Positions 11,110 to 24,925 of a DNA stretch of 64,000 bases are shown here, in pieces; within the stretch, counting starts at the first letter, position 1, and each line of letters opens with the position of its first letter. A model generated the notes under the pieces. It saw only the letters and a list, made by a program, of their open reading frames with translations, made no database searches and was not told where the DNA came from. The stretch lies in NCBI GenBank assembly GCA_022495005.1, contig JAGYXB010000508.1, positions 1,426,001-1,490,000 on the forward strand, read 5' to 3'. A program made the translations under genes and the position numbers. Origin of the DNA: Rhyacophila brunnea. Lineage: Eukaryota; Arthropoda; Insecta; Trichoptera; Rhyacophilidae.

Positions 11110-14100
11110 AATTTGTATTTGGTATTTTATATTGGACTACAACTATATTTTACAAAAGTTATCATTAAAGATGTGTTCAATTTCTTTCAGAAGAATAAAT
11201 AATATTGATGTTAATTTAACTTTTTTTTATATTTCATAATGCATTTATTACAAATCAATACATCATATAACACAAGCAGCACTATTTGCGTTTTTTCAAT
11301 TCTGAAAATGATGGTATATTTCGTAACTCCTACAGTAACAGTGGTGTCAGAAAAATAATATATTAGAAGAAATACAAATTGATAACAAAGTAAAGAAATA
11401 ACCTTTCCGAAGAACGCCAACACGAAGCAAAAGTTATATTCAAACTGGGAGTAAGATTTGACAAAACGCTTCAGTTTTAGGCGGCGACATATTCTACCGG
11501 GAATATTATGTTATATTAAATGACAAAGACGAATTTTCTTATCGTTTTATCTGGGAATCTTATTCCAGCGGCAGGTGTGGATGACAGGGGAAGAATTGTT
11601 CCACACATGTTAACAAACATAGCGACTTTAAATTTCAAAAAGTCGAACGATCGTTTCAATGAATGCTGTAAAACGACAATATTTTCTTTAAAACCATGCA
11701 TTATATTTTTATATACTTACCAATATATATATATAAAACAAAGGAAACACATATTTACTATAAATAAAAAGAAAATACTATATTGTTAAAATTAAGAAAC
11801 ACATTGATTCAAAACCACTAAACCTAAAAGAGTTTAACCATATAAAAAAGTTTCATTAGTTAACTAATAAAGTGATTTAATGGACGTAGAACTACGTTTG
11901 TAAGCATGGTCGATTCTGGATGAAATTAGTATTACTAATAAATTTAATATTTTTATTAAATTAATGAATACTTTAAAACTACAACATAACTTTTGGACCA
12001 GTTGAGATCTTATGTAATTATACGTATAAAATGGCTGCCGGAATTTAGTTATCGAGGCCTCCTCTCCTCTTCCCCCACCCCCGTATCGTTGATGTTTGGG
12101 GTCCAACCAGTCAAGGAACCGTTTATTTCATCAATATTTTTAGATATCATTACCTTGCTGAATACATACACGTATTTCTTCGTCAAAGAATCCATGTCAC
12201 GCTCCAGCCTCGGAACATAGAGCAAGCATAATATCACGCCATTATCTTTTACCATGTCACCTATACAAACCTCATATTCCTCTTATAACATTGATAGAGG
12301 ATGAGGTAGAGTCATAAACGACAACGGAATCCTTCAAACTTTTCCTTAAGAGAACGAAATATTTTACCATCTAGCTGCATTTAAAGCACATGTCTCAGCC
12401 ACATCAAAAGTGTCTATACGCGATCATATTAACTAACTTGAGCGTCACTAATACGATCATTTATACGAATTCACCCTCAAAAATTAGATCTAGGCATCAA
12501 TTCTCAAAGCTTAAAAGTCATTAAATACCCTTGAGGTGTGGTAAATTACCTTACACTGTTGAAGATAATATGTTGCATACAATATCAAAATAAAATAAAC
12601 ATTAAAACTGAATAATATTCTGTTTTCCTGGGAGTGAGAGTGTTACAAAAGCCATTATTTAATACACCAGCATTGCTTTATGCCAATTTTCTTTCCCTTA
12701 TGATGTGGAATATAATATTTCTTTTGTAACACACATCATTTCCATTATGTGTTTCAAAATGATTTAAAGATTTGGAATTTTCTTTTATGTTTGCCTAATA
12801 ACACGCACGTATTACAGATAATTTTGGATAAAGAAAATCATATTCAACGAAAAAAATATGATATCGTAATACTTATCAAATATCAATCTCAACAACGAAA
12901 GAGATATTTACAGTTTGTTCATTAATGTTCTGAATTTATGTTTGAATAACAAGTATATCATATTTCATAATATAAGGAATATTTGTATTATTACTAAATA
13001 ATAATAATATAGTATTACACAATATATGTCTAAGAAAACATGGAATTAAATTTCTTCCACCTGAAAAATGTTCCACTTTATATGTTGAAAATACTTCACT
13101 ACTTCCAGATACATCTCGTTTACAAAGGTTAGAAGTCAATCATGTAAACCGTAAACCACTTTACTACCATACCAATGCTACGTACTTGTGTTGAAACCTA
13201 TGTTTATATTAAGTAACTACCCTCTTACGTATACATTATATATTAGTTCAAGAAACCTTACATGTAAATTTAATCTGTAAGAGTAACAGTCTCCACATTT
13301 ATATATAAACATTTTTCCAATCGATAACTCTTATAATTTTAAAACATATGCAATATGCATACACAATAAACATTATATAACTACTAATATGTAGTGGTAA
13401 TACTTATAAATTTAATATTATATTAAAATATAAAATTCAATTGTTTAAATACTAAGTCTTGTTGAATTGGTAGATCACATACATCAAAAATCTCTGCAAA
13501 TAATGGGATATCCGATAAACCTATTTTCTTTGATTATTAATTAATTACTTAATATTGATTCGTTATACGGGATTTGGTTTTTATTTGGTTTATGATATTG
13601 TTTTATATTCTACTTGGCAAAGTTTTATACTTATTAAATATTTTATACTTGAAAATTAAAGCGATAAGTAAATATAACTACAAAATGTAGGTACTTACTA
13701 GTATTTTTCTATGCAAGTATGGATAATATGTGTATATTTTAGTTAAATAATATGAATTGGTATGAAATTTAGAAAAGTATTCTTTTAACGTTTAAATATT
13801 ACTAAACGAGACAAAATACTGAACTAACTGTCTACTCACCGAGTAAAAGTGCCAAAATCTTATATTTTTCTACAACCTTTATATAATTAATATTGAAATT
13901 ATATTCTATCTCAATATTTTATTTTTTACAGTAAATTTTTACTGAATGGTGATTAAATTGTATTAGTACAAACAGATCATGTTATATTATTGAGGAATTT
14001 CGACTGAAAAAAATATTAAAGTAAACATTTTATTCGTTCTATAAACTCAATTAATTTTTTTATACTAAATAAACGTGGGCAAAAATTCTCGCCACAATGA

Positions 14101-14244
14101 ATTGGAATTTGTTTCTATGAGAATAACTAATATGGGTTATTTTTCTTGTTACTTAATAATGTTGATATCACATTAGCAGCATACTTTCCGAAAATAGTAT
14201 GAGGTCACCCCTAGCATTAACTACAATAAAAATTATTACGAACG
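11110..14244. other. AT-rich stretch, no recognised gene
   Basis: Overlapping frames of 60-90 codons at 11.5-12.3 kb lie in a moderately GC-rich patch (about 11990-12450). None resembles a family I know, and competing frames on both strands argue against coding. It may be an old transposon gene too decayed to read. The remainder has nothing I can support. Confidence 0.4.
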
Positions 14245-14348
14245 TAAATGGCGAAAGTTTTTGTATTTCCGGTTTCTTTTGCTAGAAATGAAAGTTTTTT
14301 TGCAAAATAAGGTTAAAACACCTTCGTAAAAATTTTGCCATTTTAGTA
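14244..14348. repeat. About 100-bp MITE-like inverted repeat
   Basis: The left end GTAAATGGCGAAAGTTTTTG pairs imperfectly with the right end, whose reverse complement reads AAAATGGCAAAATTTTTACG. TA lies at both outer edges. The repeats are short and AT-rich, so chance is possible. Confidence 0.3.
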
Positions 14349-14637
14349 ATAGTACTAAAATGTTTTATTGCTATAAATATCGATTAGGAAGATAGGAGTG
14401 CGCTAAGTAATGAACACTACAGAGGTACCTAGTAATGATTATTGATCATATTCATATAAATGCCTAAAAGATCTTATGAAACTAAATTAAAATGCTATAA
14501 GTTATGTTTACAAGAAATATTACATTTTTTATTCTGATAATCGCATATCATTTCAATAAAAATAAGCAAAAATTGCACAATACGTATTCTTGTAAGACAA
14601 GAATTCTAATTTTGATTTTAATAATTCTTCATCATCA

Positions 14638-15108
14638 TCAGGGGCGCGACAACCCGGTGTGGGTCCTGGCCTCCTCCAATATCTCTCTCCATCTATCCCT
14701 ATCCAGTGTGGCTGCTTTCCAATTTGGTACCCCCAGAATACGGCAGTCACTGGCAGCTCCATCCAACCAGCGAATTTTTGGCCTCCCTCTTCTTCTACGC
14801 CCTATTGGATCGCTGGACATCACTCTCTTTGCCGGTTCATTGTCATTCATACGGTGCACATGACCTAGCCATCACAGTCTCCCAATCTTAATTGATTGAA
14901 CTGCGCTGCAATCTTCGTACAGCCCGTAGAGCTCAGCATTATATCTTCTCCTCCAATTGGTGCCATCCCTTATCGGTCCATATATATGGCGGAGAATTTT
15001 TCTTTCAAAGATGTTCAGGGCTCGTTCATTTCGCAGAGTTAATGTCCAGGTTTCCGATGCGTAGGTGAGCATTTGCTTTACATTTTTAAGGATTGACAAT
15101 ATTATATT
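14638..15108 (-). pseudogene. 5'-truncated RTE-like LINE, C-terminal region
   Basis: On the minus strand one frame runs from about 15099 to 14638 with a single in-frame TGA near 14872, at a position where R would be expected (RL-stop-WLGHVHRMN). Recognisable blocks are YASETWTLTLRNERALNIFERK (the post-RT domain), then WLGHVHRM, then GRRRRGRPKIRWLD, then DRDRWREILEEARTH. These are the conserved C-terminal blocks of RTE-type LINE polyproteins. The RT catalytic core and the endonuclease are absent, so the copy is 5'-truncated, which is normal for LINEs. The 3' side ends in GATGATGATGAAG, the short tandem tail expected of this group. It is dead. It has the same general type as the LINE at 16.4-17.9 kb but a different sequence. 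Confidence 0.8.
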
Positions 15109-15573
15109 GGACCATGATGGAATACCTACGATAAATAATGATACTTTTTATATAACAACTATTACTGTATTTTTATTATAGTTTAAGTATTCGTTGAACT
15201 AATTTATTTACTTTTTCAGCTTTTATTTGTTATGCATGGAGTTGTTCATTCGTTCAATTCATTTTTTTTTTTTTTACAAACCGTGAACATTACAAATTAC
15301 AAATTTAAGACGTTCACAACATGACATTTAAAGAGAAACAGTATCAAAAAGAAATAAATATATGCAATATCACAAAAACAACATAAAAAATAAAGTAAAA
15401 GGTACAAAATTTAAAAAAAAATATATATATAAAAAATATAAATTATAAAGCATGGAAGCACACCGAAAGTGTTATCCCTTAATAAAATCTACTCCAGAAC
15501 TCTAAATAGGCCAGAATCATTAACGAGCTGGTTATATGTAAAAATGAGAAGAACTTGATTTCCATCTATTTAA

Positions 15574-18442
15574 CACGGGGGGACATGCTCGGCGTAGGTC
15601 AAAATGTAGCATTTATTGCATTTTCAAACCATGATCCTGGACATTCCTTAAACGTTGTAGATAATCTATTTATATAATTTTGAAGCCTTATTATCCTTTA
15701 TATTTATTTTAAACATTTGATGACTGCATAAAGTATTTTTATTACATAAAATAGTATTCTTTTAAACCTCTCGCTCTAATGTTTTAGAATATAGTCATAT
15801 TTCGGTACATAACTGTGCAGTGGTGTTAAGATTTTTACATTTATTAATTTTTAAACGCATTTATAAAACCATTAGTATAATTTATTACGAGATAATTTTT
15901 GTAAAATATTCACGATAAAAAATTATATTGATAATCTCTGTGATCCCAAATTTGACAAGAATTAGGCATTTTATTATTCAAAAAATCGGCAAAATTAACA
16001 CATTTGAAGATGATTCTAAAGATACTCATTATAAGCTATGTCTTTGACCATTCAAATGTGATAAACATCCTACGAATAATGATTGCTTTATAATAATTAT
16101 TGACCTAAGAATAAGGTAGTGTTTTTTTAAAATACGCCATTTTTTTGTCATTCTTCAGTGGTTAAGCTACAACATACGGCCGTAGCCATAAATTGACTGA
16201 CTATAATTGAAGTAGTGAGTAAAATGATATTGACGCGCGTGTTTGAACATGTACTGTTTAAAAAAAAATTGAAAAAATCGGTTAGGTACCTACATGTTCA
16301 AACACGCGCGTTAACATAATTTTACTCACTACTTTAATTATAGTTTGTCAATTTATGGCTACTCGTAACTCCGCCTGTAGCCATAGGATTCACCTAAGTT
16401 GCTGCCGGTCCCAAGCCCAGATGAAGGAGGAGGGTTCATCGTAGGGCTAATCACCCTACATGGTAACAACACCAGATTACGAACACCAACACAAGCGCCT
16501 CGGAACACACGGCCTATCAATGAAAGACCCCGGCTACAAATTAAAGACAAACGATTTTATTTACACTGCGGAACTTGGAACATAAGAACAATGTTGCAAG
16601 CAGGAAAGATGGAAGAAGTTGCAAACGAACTTTATAAATATAATATGGACGTAACAGCTCTGTAGGAGATAAGGTGGAAGGATAGTGGCTGCATTAATAA
16701 AATGAAATATTCTCTGTACTTTAGTAGAGCACTGAATACACAAAGGCATCATGGAACTGGATTTATTATCAATGCTAATATACGGAAATCCGTGCTGGGG
16801 TTTGAGCCAATAAATGAGCGAATTTGTAACTTCATCGACTTCAAACAAGTTTTTGACAGTATCAACAGAAAAAAAATGTTGCATGCACTAAAATTACTAG
16901 AAATCCCTTCATAGCTTGGAAGACTGATACATGTCTCCCTAATTGAGTCAAAGACCGTCATAAATATACAAAATGAGCTAACGGACCATATTGTGATTGA
17001 GTCTGGTGTAAGGCAGGGTGACGCACTCTCCACCATGATGTTCAACCTGGTTCTCAAGGCCATAGCCCGTAAGGTTGACATAAGGGGTTGTGTTAACTCT
17101 AACACATTCCAGATGTGCGCCTATGCTGACGACATAGTCATAACTAGCCGATCCAAACAAAGACTGATCGACCATGCCACAACATTGAAAAAGGAAGCGG
17201 AAAAGCTTGGATTAGAAATAAATGCCTGCAAAACAAAATACATGGTATCCACGCGAGAGCAGGGTCCACCTCGAAATATCTGTGTGGAGCAGCAGGTATG
17301 GGAAGAGGTTCAGAGCTTCATGTACCTGGGCTCTAACCTAAACACACCCAATAAAACAACAGAAGAGGTGAACGTACGACTCATAGCTGCTAATAAGTGC
17401 TTCTACGCCTGTAAGGGTCTACTGAGTTCAAAAATCCTAAGCAAGAATAGCAAACTGCTTATCTACAAAACAGTTATTCGACCAGCAGCTACCTATGGCT
17501 GTGAGACATGGTGCCTCATTCAAAGGGAAGAACATAAACTGGCCATATTCGAAAGAAAGATCCTCAGGAGAATTTTCGGGCCCACATTGGAAAATGGAAG
17601 TTACAGGATAAAAATGAACCACGAGTTAGAAGAGTTAGTAAAACATGAAACGGTGGTGAAATTCTGTCGATCCCAAAGACTAAGGTGGGCTGGACACGTT
17701 GAGAGAATACCTGAGCACAGGACGCCAAAAGTCATGACCAAGTGGATCCCACAGTGGAAACGGTCTAGGGGCAGACCAAAGAAGAGGTGGACTGACTGTA
17801 TCAAAGAGGACTGTAGAAAGATGGGGAGGGCTAGAGACTGGAGAGGAGCAGCCAGGGAAAGGAGCGTGTGGAGGACAATTGTAGAGGAGGCCAAATCCCG
17901 CCCCGGGATGTAGTGCCGAGAAAGAAGAAGAAGAATCATTATTCGTAGGATGTTTATCATATTTAAATGGTCAAAGACATAGCTTATAATGAGTGTCTTT
18001 AGAATTATCTTCAAATGTGTTAATCTTGCCGATTTTTTGAATAATAAAATGCCTAATTCTTGTCAAATTTGGGATCACAGAGATTATCAATATAATTTTT
18101 TATCGTGAAAATTTTACTAAAATTATCTCGTCATAAATTATACTAATTGTTTTATAAATGCGTTTAAAAATTAATAAATGTAAAAAATCTTAACATCACT
18201 GCACATTCATGTACCGAAATATCACTATATTTTAAAACATTTGAGATAGAGGTTTAAAAGAATACTATTTTATATAATAAAAATACTTTATGCAGTCATT
18301 AAATGTTTAAAATAAATATAAAAGATAATAAGGCTTCAAAATTATATAAATAGATTATCTATAATGTTTAAGGAATGTCCAGGAGCATGGTTTGAAAATA
18401 CAATAAAAACTCAATTTTTACCTACGCTGAGCATGTGGGCCG
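15574..18442. mobile_element. TTAA foldback element, copy 1, with nested LINE
   Basis: A long inverted repeat is flanked by TTAA at 15570-15573 and 18443-18446. The left arm runs to about 16256 and the right arm starts at about 16289. After the TTAA, the outer ends read CACGGGGGGACATGCTCGG on the left and, on the other strand, CGGCCCACATGCTCAG on the right. Within the arms, blocks such as the one at 15900-16115 reappear in reverse complement at 17936-18130. The right arm is interrupted at about 16365 by a LINE, and arm sequence resumes at about 17936. Comparison with copy 2 shows that roughly 110-120 bp of right arm were lost at that junction. The centre is an almost perfect hairpin built on ACACGCGCG words. 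TTAA duplication points to piggyBac-type mobilisation, but no transposase is present. Confidence 0.75.
16366..17930 (+). pseudogene. Internally deleted LINE (endonuclease joined to reverse transcriptase)
   Basis: One frame covers 16399-17913 (about 505 codons) with only two stops, both TAG (16663 and 16912). The first part carries an endonuclease start (CGTWNIRTMLQAGKMEEVAN, then EIRW after the first stop). It passes near 16830 straight into a reverse transcriptase block (DFKQVFDSINRKK), then GVRQGDALS, the catalytic YADD at 17122-17133, and the post-RT tail with CETWCLIQREE, LRWAGHVERIPEH and GRPKKRWTDCIKED. The second half of the endonuclease and the N-terminal part of the RT are missing, so a large in-frame internal deletion has occurred. 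The 3' end is followed by a GAAGAAGAAG tail. The type is RTE-like. The element sits inside the right arm of a TTAA foldback element. It cannot be active, but its long frame suggests recent decay. Confidence 0.85.
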
Positions 18443-18446
18443 TTAA

Positions 18447-21400
18447 AGGAAAACTACAATTATAATAATAATTTATGATGTAACATATACATCGATTTTC
18501 TATTAAAAATAAATTACACCGCTTCTCTGTATAGTCTCCAATGTTTTCAATATGTCCATATATACCAATAATCAATAATGATTACCTAAAACTCCTCGTC
18601 CCCCTTCGGAGTGATACTACGTATTGTTTTTTATGATATATCTGATATAGTCAAGTTGTATTTACGTGTTAATCTTGACAGGTTTATTAGTTCTTCTTAA
18701 TATTTTTAAATATTCTGAGCTATAGATACAGGTAGCATTAGTATGTAGAGATACATTTTAAAAGCTTGTCAGTTTGTACGAAAATTATCAAATTGTGTTA
18801 GTAATTTTTGAATGAATATTAATTAAAACTAATATACCATCACCTAAATAATATCTACTTACCTTAAACTTAATGCATAACTTACTGAAACTTATTTGAA
18901 GACATCTGAAATATTTGTGTGTACTGGGGTTACTAATATACAAGATTTAACATGTTTATTTACAGGTCAATTTTAAATATTTCAAGTGGTTTGCTTAACA
19001 GTTCCCACTATCTCCTTGACATTGCGCCAATGCAAGGCGGCTGGCAGTAGGAAGTCACATTTCGTTCTAACATCATGATCTATTGAATTCACGCTTTGGC
19101 GACGCCGTCTAAGGTTCTATTGAGACGTCACGATGGCGCTCCGATTTATATCTTTGTCTACAAACGGTACGTGATTCACGGTTTTGTATCGTGTGGTCGG
19201 TCTACACTTGAATGAATGCCAATTCAGACATGTCAAATCACATGTGCTTGCAAGTGTATACAAATCAGTTTCTTATGCCCGAGAACACATTGATACTTGG
19301 TAGATATTCAATAGGTAGCAGCTTTTGAAAACTACATTATTAGTATGTAAGTACCTATGATTATATATTTCTATGAGAATAATATTGTATACAAGAAATC
19401 CATGTATGAAGGTAGTATTATTTATATTTAAAATACTTATGTAGGTATTGTAGCTATTAGGATATTTCATTAATTAAATTGCACTCACAGTAGATTATAG
19501 GTTAAAATGCTCATTTCTTATCCCATGAGTTAACAGAATATTTTCATTGATATAATAAATACACAAATAAGTCCTTTTCGATCATTAGTATTTAACTAAG
19601 AACTGCTTGAATGCAATAAGGTATAAAATGAAAACAACGAAATGTATCTGTTGGCAAATGAGTATTACAACTCACTTATAAAATCAAATGTTTTTCAGTC
19701 CTTGACAGACCTACATACATTCGTCCATAATATATCATATATTATATATCTCTTCCGAAGGAAGAGGGAGCTTTAAGTACTCCCTCTTGCTTGGTAGGCT
19801 GTCTGATGACAGTGTCTGCTGTTTGTTTACTTTGGAGAGATAAAGAATAACATCTTATTGTGGAGATATTGACGAGATTTATTTAATGGAGAATTGTATG
19901 TTGTTTCATTATGAATTAAATAAAAAGGATCAAGTGGTAGTGGTGACAGTACCGCGTAAATCGATCATCTGAAGGGTTCTGTTTAAACTCCATCCAAGTT
20001 TGACGCTTAAAAATACACTAATCCATCAAACAGATACAGAGGGTCCCGCCGCAGCCGATCGGCAACGAGCCAATCATGTGTCTCATCAGCGCCAAAAAAA
20101 ATAACTGCAACAACTCATTACAGACAAAAAAAAAATATTATTACCAACAAAGAATAATTACATTTTTGGCTTGAAAATTGCTATGTCTTATCGTCAACAA
20201 TGATCAGATTTTTATGAGTCAGCCCGATGATGTTTCCGGTCTCTTTAGGGTTCCATGGAATTCGATCCTTAGGCAATCCTTCTGGTCTTGTTAATATAAT
20301 TAGGTATGTAAATTGTTATTTTTTTCGAAAATACTTTAGAAACAAACCTATTAGATAAAATATTGGTATCCGAAGAATTTTGGCTAATGTTCTTGACAAA
20401 TTTAGCCACCTATATCTTATAACTGAATTAATCAATTTTTCGACCATTTTATTCCGAATAAAATAATCATGGTTATTTGTAACAGTTTCAACAGGTCTGT
20501 CTGCGGATCTGTACCAGACTTTAGAATCCAAATAGTTATTCAATTTACCATTGTAACTTCATATCCAAGATAAGACCACGTATAGTAATTTCATAGTTAT
20601 GAACAATTTTAAACTAAAATATTATATAAAGATTGGTTTGATTTTTATTGGAATATTCTCAATTTCAAATTGGTAGTCATTTAAAAAAAAACGTATTTAT
20701 CTCATTTGACATCGACAGTTTAAGAGCATTGCTATTAGAAAAAATATAGGTGAATAATATTATTATCATTCTAATCTTTATAATTGAAAAAAACTTATTT
20801 AAAATGCTCATTAATAATGAATATTCCATCTACAACTTATTATATATAAAATTACCTACCCAGTTTACATAACCCAATAGGTTCTTGTAGTAGATCAAAC
20901 ATACATTTATAAAATAAAAATAAAAATGTTGCTGCTGCACTGCTTCGTATATATACAAAAACACATAATCTATGTATATAATAATATATTGATAATAATA
21001 TCTCAAAATTAAATTTCTTTATGCGTTGTGGAAACAAAGTAGATACAATCTATTTCATCTTCAGTACATATATTAAAAACTCATTTTTCGCGTTATTGAA
21101 TTCGTTTACAAGTATTATATTGTTATGCTTGTTTTATATTTAATACTAAAAATAATTCATAATAATAATGAGATTTTCGTTTGATGTCATATTTTGCGTA
21201 TTATTACAATAATGCTGTCTTTCATGGTCCAAGACGCCCTAGGCGCTTATAGTTTTGTATTAATTTCATTCACTTGGAAAGGTCTCGTGATCTTTACTTC
21301 AATATAATAATATCTATTTCGGAATCCAAGGAGGTGAAGCAAACTTTATCAGGTCAAATAACTTTGATCGATGAGTTATATTCCCAAATGATATTAATTA

Positions 21401-24400
21401 TTGATTGCTTGTTGAGGGAATAACTTCAAAGTAATTTTGAGATTCAACTATTGTAAGTTATAATCTCCTTCGAAGTTTAACCTTCAATCCAAACATATCA
21501 ATTTATGATTTACTTAATGTTATTTTTTTAATGAAATATTAAAATTATTTAATCATTATATATAAATTATGAAAATATTAATAACAATATACAGCATAAA
21601 TTTCAGTAATTTTAATTGTAAAATTATATTTATATAAGTATGGGCTATAATGTACTTAAGAACTTTGGTTAAAATTAAATGTCTAAAATGAGAATAAAAA
21701 TTCTCATTTCTAAGACTTTTAAAGAATAAAATTAAGATAAACTCGAATGAAATTAAAATGTTCCTGTTTATCTTATTAATATTGCAAAATGTGTATTTTT
21801 TTCAAGAGTTGGTAAAACAAAATCATTTCTAATAATATATTATTCAACAAATAATATGACGCTTTCATTAACTAATTACCGTATTAAATATTATTAATTA
21901 TTAAGAATATAAAAACAGTAACCACCAATATGTACATTTCTTCACACATTTTATAAATAATAGTTTGTAATAACAATACGATGAGATACTGAAGATTAAA
22001 TAAGTACAATTAACATTAATATACTTAAAAATATACTTAGAAGTAGTTTTTACCTTACCTTGTAATATATGAAAAAATGCTTTGTATAAAAAATAATACT
22101 TAATATTTTTTTTTCATAACTTTTGTTTATATTCCATGAACATGGTGAATAAAATGATATTATATTATTTATTATGAACATTGTGAGCTGATAAAAGCTG
22201 ACGCTTTCAAAACACGAAAAATATTTTTAAAAACTTTAAGACAAAATAATGTTTCTTTTCCTTCAAATAGTGATAATGGATCATTTACAAATAAGACCAT
22301 TATTACAGAATGTTTCAAACAGTATTTAGAATTTACATCGTATATTTTTCTTTGAAGTAGATTTACTCAACTTTGTCACCACATTATATTCGTTTAATCC
22401 TCGACATCCTCAATTATATTGAAAAGCTAATAATTGGAAACTTATTATATGATAAATACTTTTTTTAACTAGGTAGTAATTATTTTTTAACTTTTTAAAT
22501 TAAAATTAAATTTATTTTTATAATTTACACAGTTAGATACGGAGGCGCGTGCATATAATAAATTACGCTTGTTTGAAAATGATCTTTCACGCAACAAAAA
22601 ATATGAAAAAAAATAGTTTCTTCTGTTCTTTTTGTAAGATTTATTGAGTTTTCTGAGACTTACAAATACATTTGATTTATATGCCCACGCCGGAGATACT
22701 TTAAAAGAAAACTTGACGTGAAACCCAATTCAATATATATATACATAGGATTTCAAAGAATTTTATTGTTAATCTCGCGAAAAGTTTCATCACGGAAAAT
22801 GGATTATTTCGCCGATGTTTGATGCAAAATTTTATATATTTTTATAAAAATATAATAACATGAATACAAAAAAGCGAGACAAAAACTCGTAATACCAAGT
22901 GAGTGCTTTCTAAAGTAAATATTACTTTACAACCATGTTATTCCAAGTACTAACACAATATTATGAATAATTGTGTTCCAAAGATATCTTACTATTCACT
23001 ATTACAATAATTTAAATATTACTATATAGGTACGTGAATTTCATTCCAAATTCTGATTATATTTAAGTTAGATATAAAAATACATAGGTACATACATGAG
23101 TTTTTTTGGTAAAAAATCTATTATAGCCATTAAAATGGGGACGGAATTGGTATACAGTTTAAAGAAGTGATAATTGTTGGACAATTAAGTAATCCGGTGA
23201 TACCCAAAATGTAGAAAACGTCAAAAAAATATACGTAGAGGTCACTAGATCGACCAAAATTCTACTGCAGGAGAACTCATAGAAATAAGAAAAGTAGAAT
23301 CAGCTACGAGATCCACCATTGGACAGATTCAAGTTCATTATTATGGTGATGAGTATTACTATAAAATAAATAACAGCAATTCGCATTTTTATGCTGTGAA
23401 ATTTAGGTTAAAAAATGTTTTTTTGTTCCAAAATACCAAAATTATTTTTAATTAATTAATTAAATATTAAAGCTGACGCTGATTTTCGTTGGACTTGCAA
23501 ATAAAATACAATATAGTAGTATTGTCTCTACAAAGGCTAATCTATGGCTTATTTCATTACTCTATTATTGTACCTACTGTTGTATGTATTTGCAGAAATA
23601 TGATATTTATGCCATAAAATAATAAGTTTAGAGTTGTTTAAGTGTATTTATCACAAACATCAAGTGTATTTATCAAAACATAATATATTTATTTTAATAA
23701 ACGATCTCTTTTATTCAACGAATAATTCACAAAATGTGAGAATATACCATACATAACTTTAACCTATAACCACTAGATTCATTAAGACGGTACTTCAGTG
23801 AAACGGCAAATAATTTTCAACTATGGGTGCGACGAAATTTTGGACTGGCTGGCAATCGGAGAGCGAAAGTTTAGCTGTGAACACGTCAATTTGTTTTGTA
23901 ATGGCGACTAGGAAATAATATCTTAAATCGTGTAAAGATGACTAAAAAACGTTACCCATTTACTTGAGAAAAAAAACATGTCAATGAATATATTATTATT
24001 AGTAATAGAACAATAAACATAACATTAAATGGACGCATGTTGACTTTTTATGACAAATTATGTTTGGTTCTGTACGCGTCATTTTCACAATCTTCGCGTC
24101 GCGTAGTCACGATCGTTTTAGACCGCGCCCCAGCTGAAGTATAGCCTTAAAGTACACCCTATCAAATCCAGTGTTACAGGTCCCGACGGGCATCGTATTT
24201 TGTTCAAAAACATTTTTTTCTTGTTATTATATAATATCTGAGGTGTTTTTAAAGTATGTATACTTATTTAATATTTATTTTTGCTTTGAATTAATAATTT
24301 TAAATATAGTAAAACTATGCAAAGCTATAGTTTTTTTTAATAATCAAAATCTCTATTTTTAGTAATACTATTAATATAATAATACCTTAAGTATTTTGAA

Positions 24401-24640
24401 ACTTTATTATTTAATATACGTACTGTACAAAATTCACTATACAGAGCGTGATGAACAACCGTTAATCAATTACGATTAATTTGAATGAGTTATGTCTCAG
24501 TTTACAATGCCCAGGAATTTTCAGTTCACGCTGAAACACGAAAAGAATTAAAAATTAAATTCTCATTTAGAATTACACACAATATTTCCAAGATCGTAAA
24601 TCGTATCAAATTATAGCAAACACAATAATAGCGTTCGCTT
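18447..24640. other. AT-rich stretch, no gene seen
   Basis: The longest frames are short and A/T-driven. A GC-richer patch at 19010-19220 has no long frame and may be an old repeat edge or regulatory DNA. Another patch at 23140-23340 has broken frames only. No RNA genes or paired terminal repeats were recognised. Confidence 0.5.
19763..19787. repeat. Small perfect hairpin
   Basis: AGAGGGAG and CTCCCTCT form an 8-bp stem around a 9-nt loop. It is GC-rich for this region. No function can be assigned. Confidence 0.5.
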
Positions 24641-24654
24641 GCGACTTACACCTT

Positions 24655-24925
24655 ACATCAAAGCCTGTAAGACGGTATGATTAAAGTGAAGCACTCCCAA
24701 CAGATTGTGCGGAACGGCTTATATTTCATGCTCTTGTGCTTAAAAATAGGGACTGCGAATGAGGCAAACGGAATTGCTAACAAGTGTGGTGGGGACCTGA
24801 TTTTATTCCACAACCTCCGGGCGGTCCCCGGAATTTGGCTGCAAACCAAGATATTTAAATTCAACATCTCCTTTAAACTCAGCGATTGGCAATATTTACT
24901 TATTATACATATTCTCTTGTAATTC
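24655..24925. other. GC-richer island with frames on both strands, unknown
   Basis: A plus-strand frame of 81 codons (24677-24922) overlaps a minus-strand frame of 89 codons (24658-24927). The patch (about 24660-24860) is markedly less AT-rich than its surroundings. Neither translation resembles a family I know, and the overlap suggests composition rather than coding. It may be an exon or an old transposon fragment. Confidence 0.3.

Noticed and set aside
14504..14891. Plus-strand frames of 60-119 codons
   Set aside because: They are antisense shadows of the LINE C-terminus that reads clearly on the minus strand.
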